Below are positions 62,599 through 64,000 of a stretch of 64,000 bases of DNA, piece by piece. Numbering within the stretch: position 1 is the first letter of the stretch; the number at the start of each line of letters is the position of its first letter. The DNA is from Brevundimonas sp. SH203. GTDB taxonomy: Bacteria > Pseudomonadota > Alphaproteobacteria > Caulobacterales > Caulobacteraceae. The notes below the pieces were generated by a model. It was not told the origin of the DNA and ran no database searches. It saw only the letters and a list, made by a program, of their open reading frames with translations. The stretch lies in assembly GCF_002157625.1 (NCBI RefSeq), contig NZ_BDMM01000007.1, positions 62,001 to 126,000 on the forward strand, given 5' to 3'. The position numbers and the translations under genes are program-made.

Positions 62599-64000
62599 CG
62601 GCGCGGCCGGATCAGGTCGGGCATGACGCGGCGCAGGGCCGCGTGACGCTCGTCGGTGTCGATGTCGAACTCCCACGGCCGCCCCTGGCGGTTCGGCACG
62701 GGCCGCCCGGTGCGCGGATTGATCAGCCGATATTGGCCGTCCGGCTGGGCCTGCAGCTGCATCCGCGCCAGGCCGCTGACCGGGATCGGCTGGCCGTTGT
62801 CGAACACCGGCCCCCAGTTGCCTGCCACGGCCGCGCGCGACACCCACGTCAGCACCTCGTCCATGGCGTCCTGGCGCACCCACGACGGCAACAGGGTCTG
62901 CGCCCCGTTCACATCGACCGCGCCGCCATAGAATTTGCCGTTGTAAGGGTTCCGCCCCAGCGCGCTCTGCACATAGTGATCCGCCGGCCGCTGCTGACCG
63001 CGCGCCGCATCCGCCGCCGCCGCCGCCCGCGCCGTCGCCAGCACCGGCCCCGCCAGATCGGGCATGGTGCGATAGGCGCCGGCCACGCCGCGCTGCGCGT
63101 CCTCCAGACCTTCGCCCGTCTCGAACCTGGGCGCAGGCGCGCCCTCGGCCATCAGCCGCCGCCCTTCGGTCGCCAGGGCCGCGAAGCTGCGCGCCCCGGC
63201 GTCCAGAGCCAGTGACGCCATGTGCAGATCGGCCGAGGCCTGCCCCGGATTGCGCCCCAGCTGCCCCAGCAGTTCGCGCGCCCCGTCCTCGCCCAGCGCC
63301 TGGGCGGCGGCCGTCGTGAAGGTCATGATCGACGCCGGATCGGACTGGAACCGCGCCTTGTAAAAAGCTTCTTCATCGTCGCTGAGGATCGCGGGCGGGA
63401 TGCCTTTCCATTCGCGCGCCAACTGCTGACCCGTCGCACGGCGTGATCGCAGCCAGTCGCCCCAACCGGCTACGTCGCCGTTGAACACCGCGTTCGGATC
63501 GTATTCGGCGATGGGCGCCAGCGCGGCTCGGCGGCCGTTTCCACGCGCGAACCCGATAGGGTCGCTGGAAAAGCCTTCTAGCGCTCGAACCCGCGCGCTT
63601 TGCTGTTGCAGGTAGCCACGCACCTGACCTTGCCGCCTCAACCAGCCCGGCAGAAATCGCCCATATCTATCTGGGTTCTCGGAGGCTAAACGACGGAATC
63701 GCGCTTCTTCGAGTTGCAGGAAACGCTCGGGATCATCTCCGGCCTGCGCCAGCAGGCGCTGCGCCGTCTGCACCCCGCCAACGGTCGCGGCAGCACTCGC
63801 AACGGTTCGCATCGCTGGCGACAGATGGGCGAAGGGCTGCACGTAGTCGCGTTGGATCACGCCGCGGGCGACACCCCGATCCATCTGCGTCCGACCCGCC
63901 CACTCCGCAGGATGGCTCTTCTCGGTGATCCCGTATTGGGACCGGCCGCGGCCATTGTCGTCAGCGATAAAGCCTGACCCCTCCAGCACGTCGATAATGA
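62595..64000 (-). CDS. Virion-associated protein with muramidase-like N-terminus, 5' end outside the window
   Basis: At least 468 residues are encoded; the frame continues past the right edge (IIDVLEGSG.. precedes the first internal GTG). The visible start resembles a GH108-type N-acetylmuramidase: VLEGSGFIADDNGRG, then QYGITEKSHPAEWAG and RDYVQPF, where the glutamate of LEG would be catalytic. The remainder is long, helical and rich in Ala/Arg, with NPYNGKFYGGAVDVNG near the C-terminal half. This layout suits a lytic ejection protein that opens the wall at infection. The stop overlaps the next start (ATGA). Confidence 0.7.
   Translation of the reverse strand, partial: IIDVLEGSGFIADDNGRGRSQYGITEKSHPAEWAGRTQMDRGVARGVIQRDYVQPFAHLSPAMRTVASAAATVGGVQTAQRLLAQAGDDPERFLQLEEARFRRLASENPDRYGRFLPGWLRRQGQVRGYLQQQSARVRALEGFSSDPIGFARGNGRRAALAPIAEYDPNAVFNGDVAGWGDWLRSRRATGQQLAREWKGIPPAILSDDEEAFYKARFQSDPASIMTFTTAAAQALGEDGARELLGQLGRNPGQASADLHMASLALDAGARSFAALATEGRRLMAEGAPAPRFETGEGLEDAQRGVAGAYRTMPDLAGPVLATARAAAAADAARGQQRPADHYVQSALGRNPYNGKFYGGAVDVNGAQTLLPSWVRQDAMDEVLTWVSRAAVAGNWGPVFDNGQPIPVSGLARMQLQAQPDGQYRLINPRTGRPVPNRQGRPWEFDIDTDERHAALRRVMPDLIRPRR

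Larger units (their letters stand above)
52354..64000 (-). mobile_element. Prophage lysis, tailspike and ejection region (partial)
   Basis: All genes from 52354 to the right edge lie on the minus strand and have phage-type products: Gp49-like protein, Rz/Rz1-type spanins, M15 endolysin, holin-like protein, a tailspike, and three large proteins with polyvalent or virion features, many overlapping by 1-4 bases. The order is that of a podovirus-like late operon. No integrase, attachment site or capsid gene is visible, so the other end of the element lies beyond 64 kb. Whether it is intact cannot be judged. Confidence 0.85.

Noticed and set aside
52354..64000. Gene transfer agent remnant instead of prophage
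   Set aside because: A tailspike, spanins, holin-like and ejection-type genes indicate a podovirus-like phage; no GTA-type head or tail genes are visible.

Overview
The window is high-GC alphaproteobacterial chromosome, most likely Caulobacterales and probably Brevundimonas or a close relative. Pointers are the giant 1621-residue NAD-glutamate dehydrogenase, a TimA/Tim44-like protein beside SecB, an adrenodoxin-type ferredoxin after the sdh genes, tandem DUF2939 proteins, UrcA-like and Flp pilin proteins, and a Caulobacter-style promoter in front of secA. The genus is inferred from gene content and could not be tested by search.

Layout. 1-8.1 kb: the 5' part of typA, then a minus-strand cluster (acetyltransferase, DUF1178, nitrilase-like, glutaredoxin, comF) facing a methyltransferase, then a solitary Flp pilin, a Nudix hydrolase, a ParDE-type toxin-antitoxin pair and argJ, which is coupled to a parvulin lipoprotein. 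9-26 kb: secA, a kynureninase-like enzyme, an anchored unknown protein, gdhZ with an upstream candidate small RNA and operator, uspA, mltA-timA, secB, a DMT transporter, dut-coaBC and a lipoprotein. 26-43 kb: HAD phosphatase, PilZ protein, P-loop kinase, ferredoxin and the complete sdhCDAB operon, then pirin, alaS, two DUF2939 proteins, icd, a small stress-type cluster and a Tat-exported DUF885 protein. 43-52 kb: rbfA-truB-rpsO-pnp, two envelope proteins, and ftsK-lolA. 52.3-64 kb: the lysis and ejection/tailspike end of a podovirus-like prophage, running off the right edge.

How genes work together. Export and envelope biogenesis are well represented (SecA, SecB, LolA, MltA, TimA-like, parvulin lipoprotein), as is central metabolism (Sdh, Icd, GdhZ, ArgJ, CoaBC). 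Many minus-strand neighbours overlap by ATGA, GTGA or TGATG and are probably translationally coupled. Several convergent pairs share their stop codons in a CTAG or CTAA tetranucleotide. The prophage lysis cassette is complete in form: a holin-like protein, an M15 endolysin, and an overlapping Rz/Rz1-like spanin pair. Upstream are a tailspike and three large proteins probably carried in the virion; one has ParB-like and ADP-ribosyltransferase-like segments and another begins with a muramidase-like domain.

The signals most worth a second look are the C-rich three-hairpin RNA candidate upstream of gdhZ (14.40-14.52 kb), a family of 30-bp hairpin repeats inside the rpsO/truB/rbfA operon that shows a compensatory base-pair change, the polyvalent phage protein at 59.8-62.6 kb, and a lipoprotein whose C-terminus resembles a polymorphic-toxin nuclease module. 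The only gene-free stretch over 300 bases is 14257-14676, which holds the RNA candidate and an operator-like dyad. No rRNA, tRNA, CRISPR array, insertion sequence or integrase was seen.
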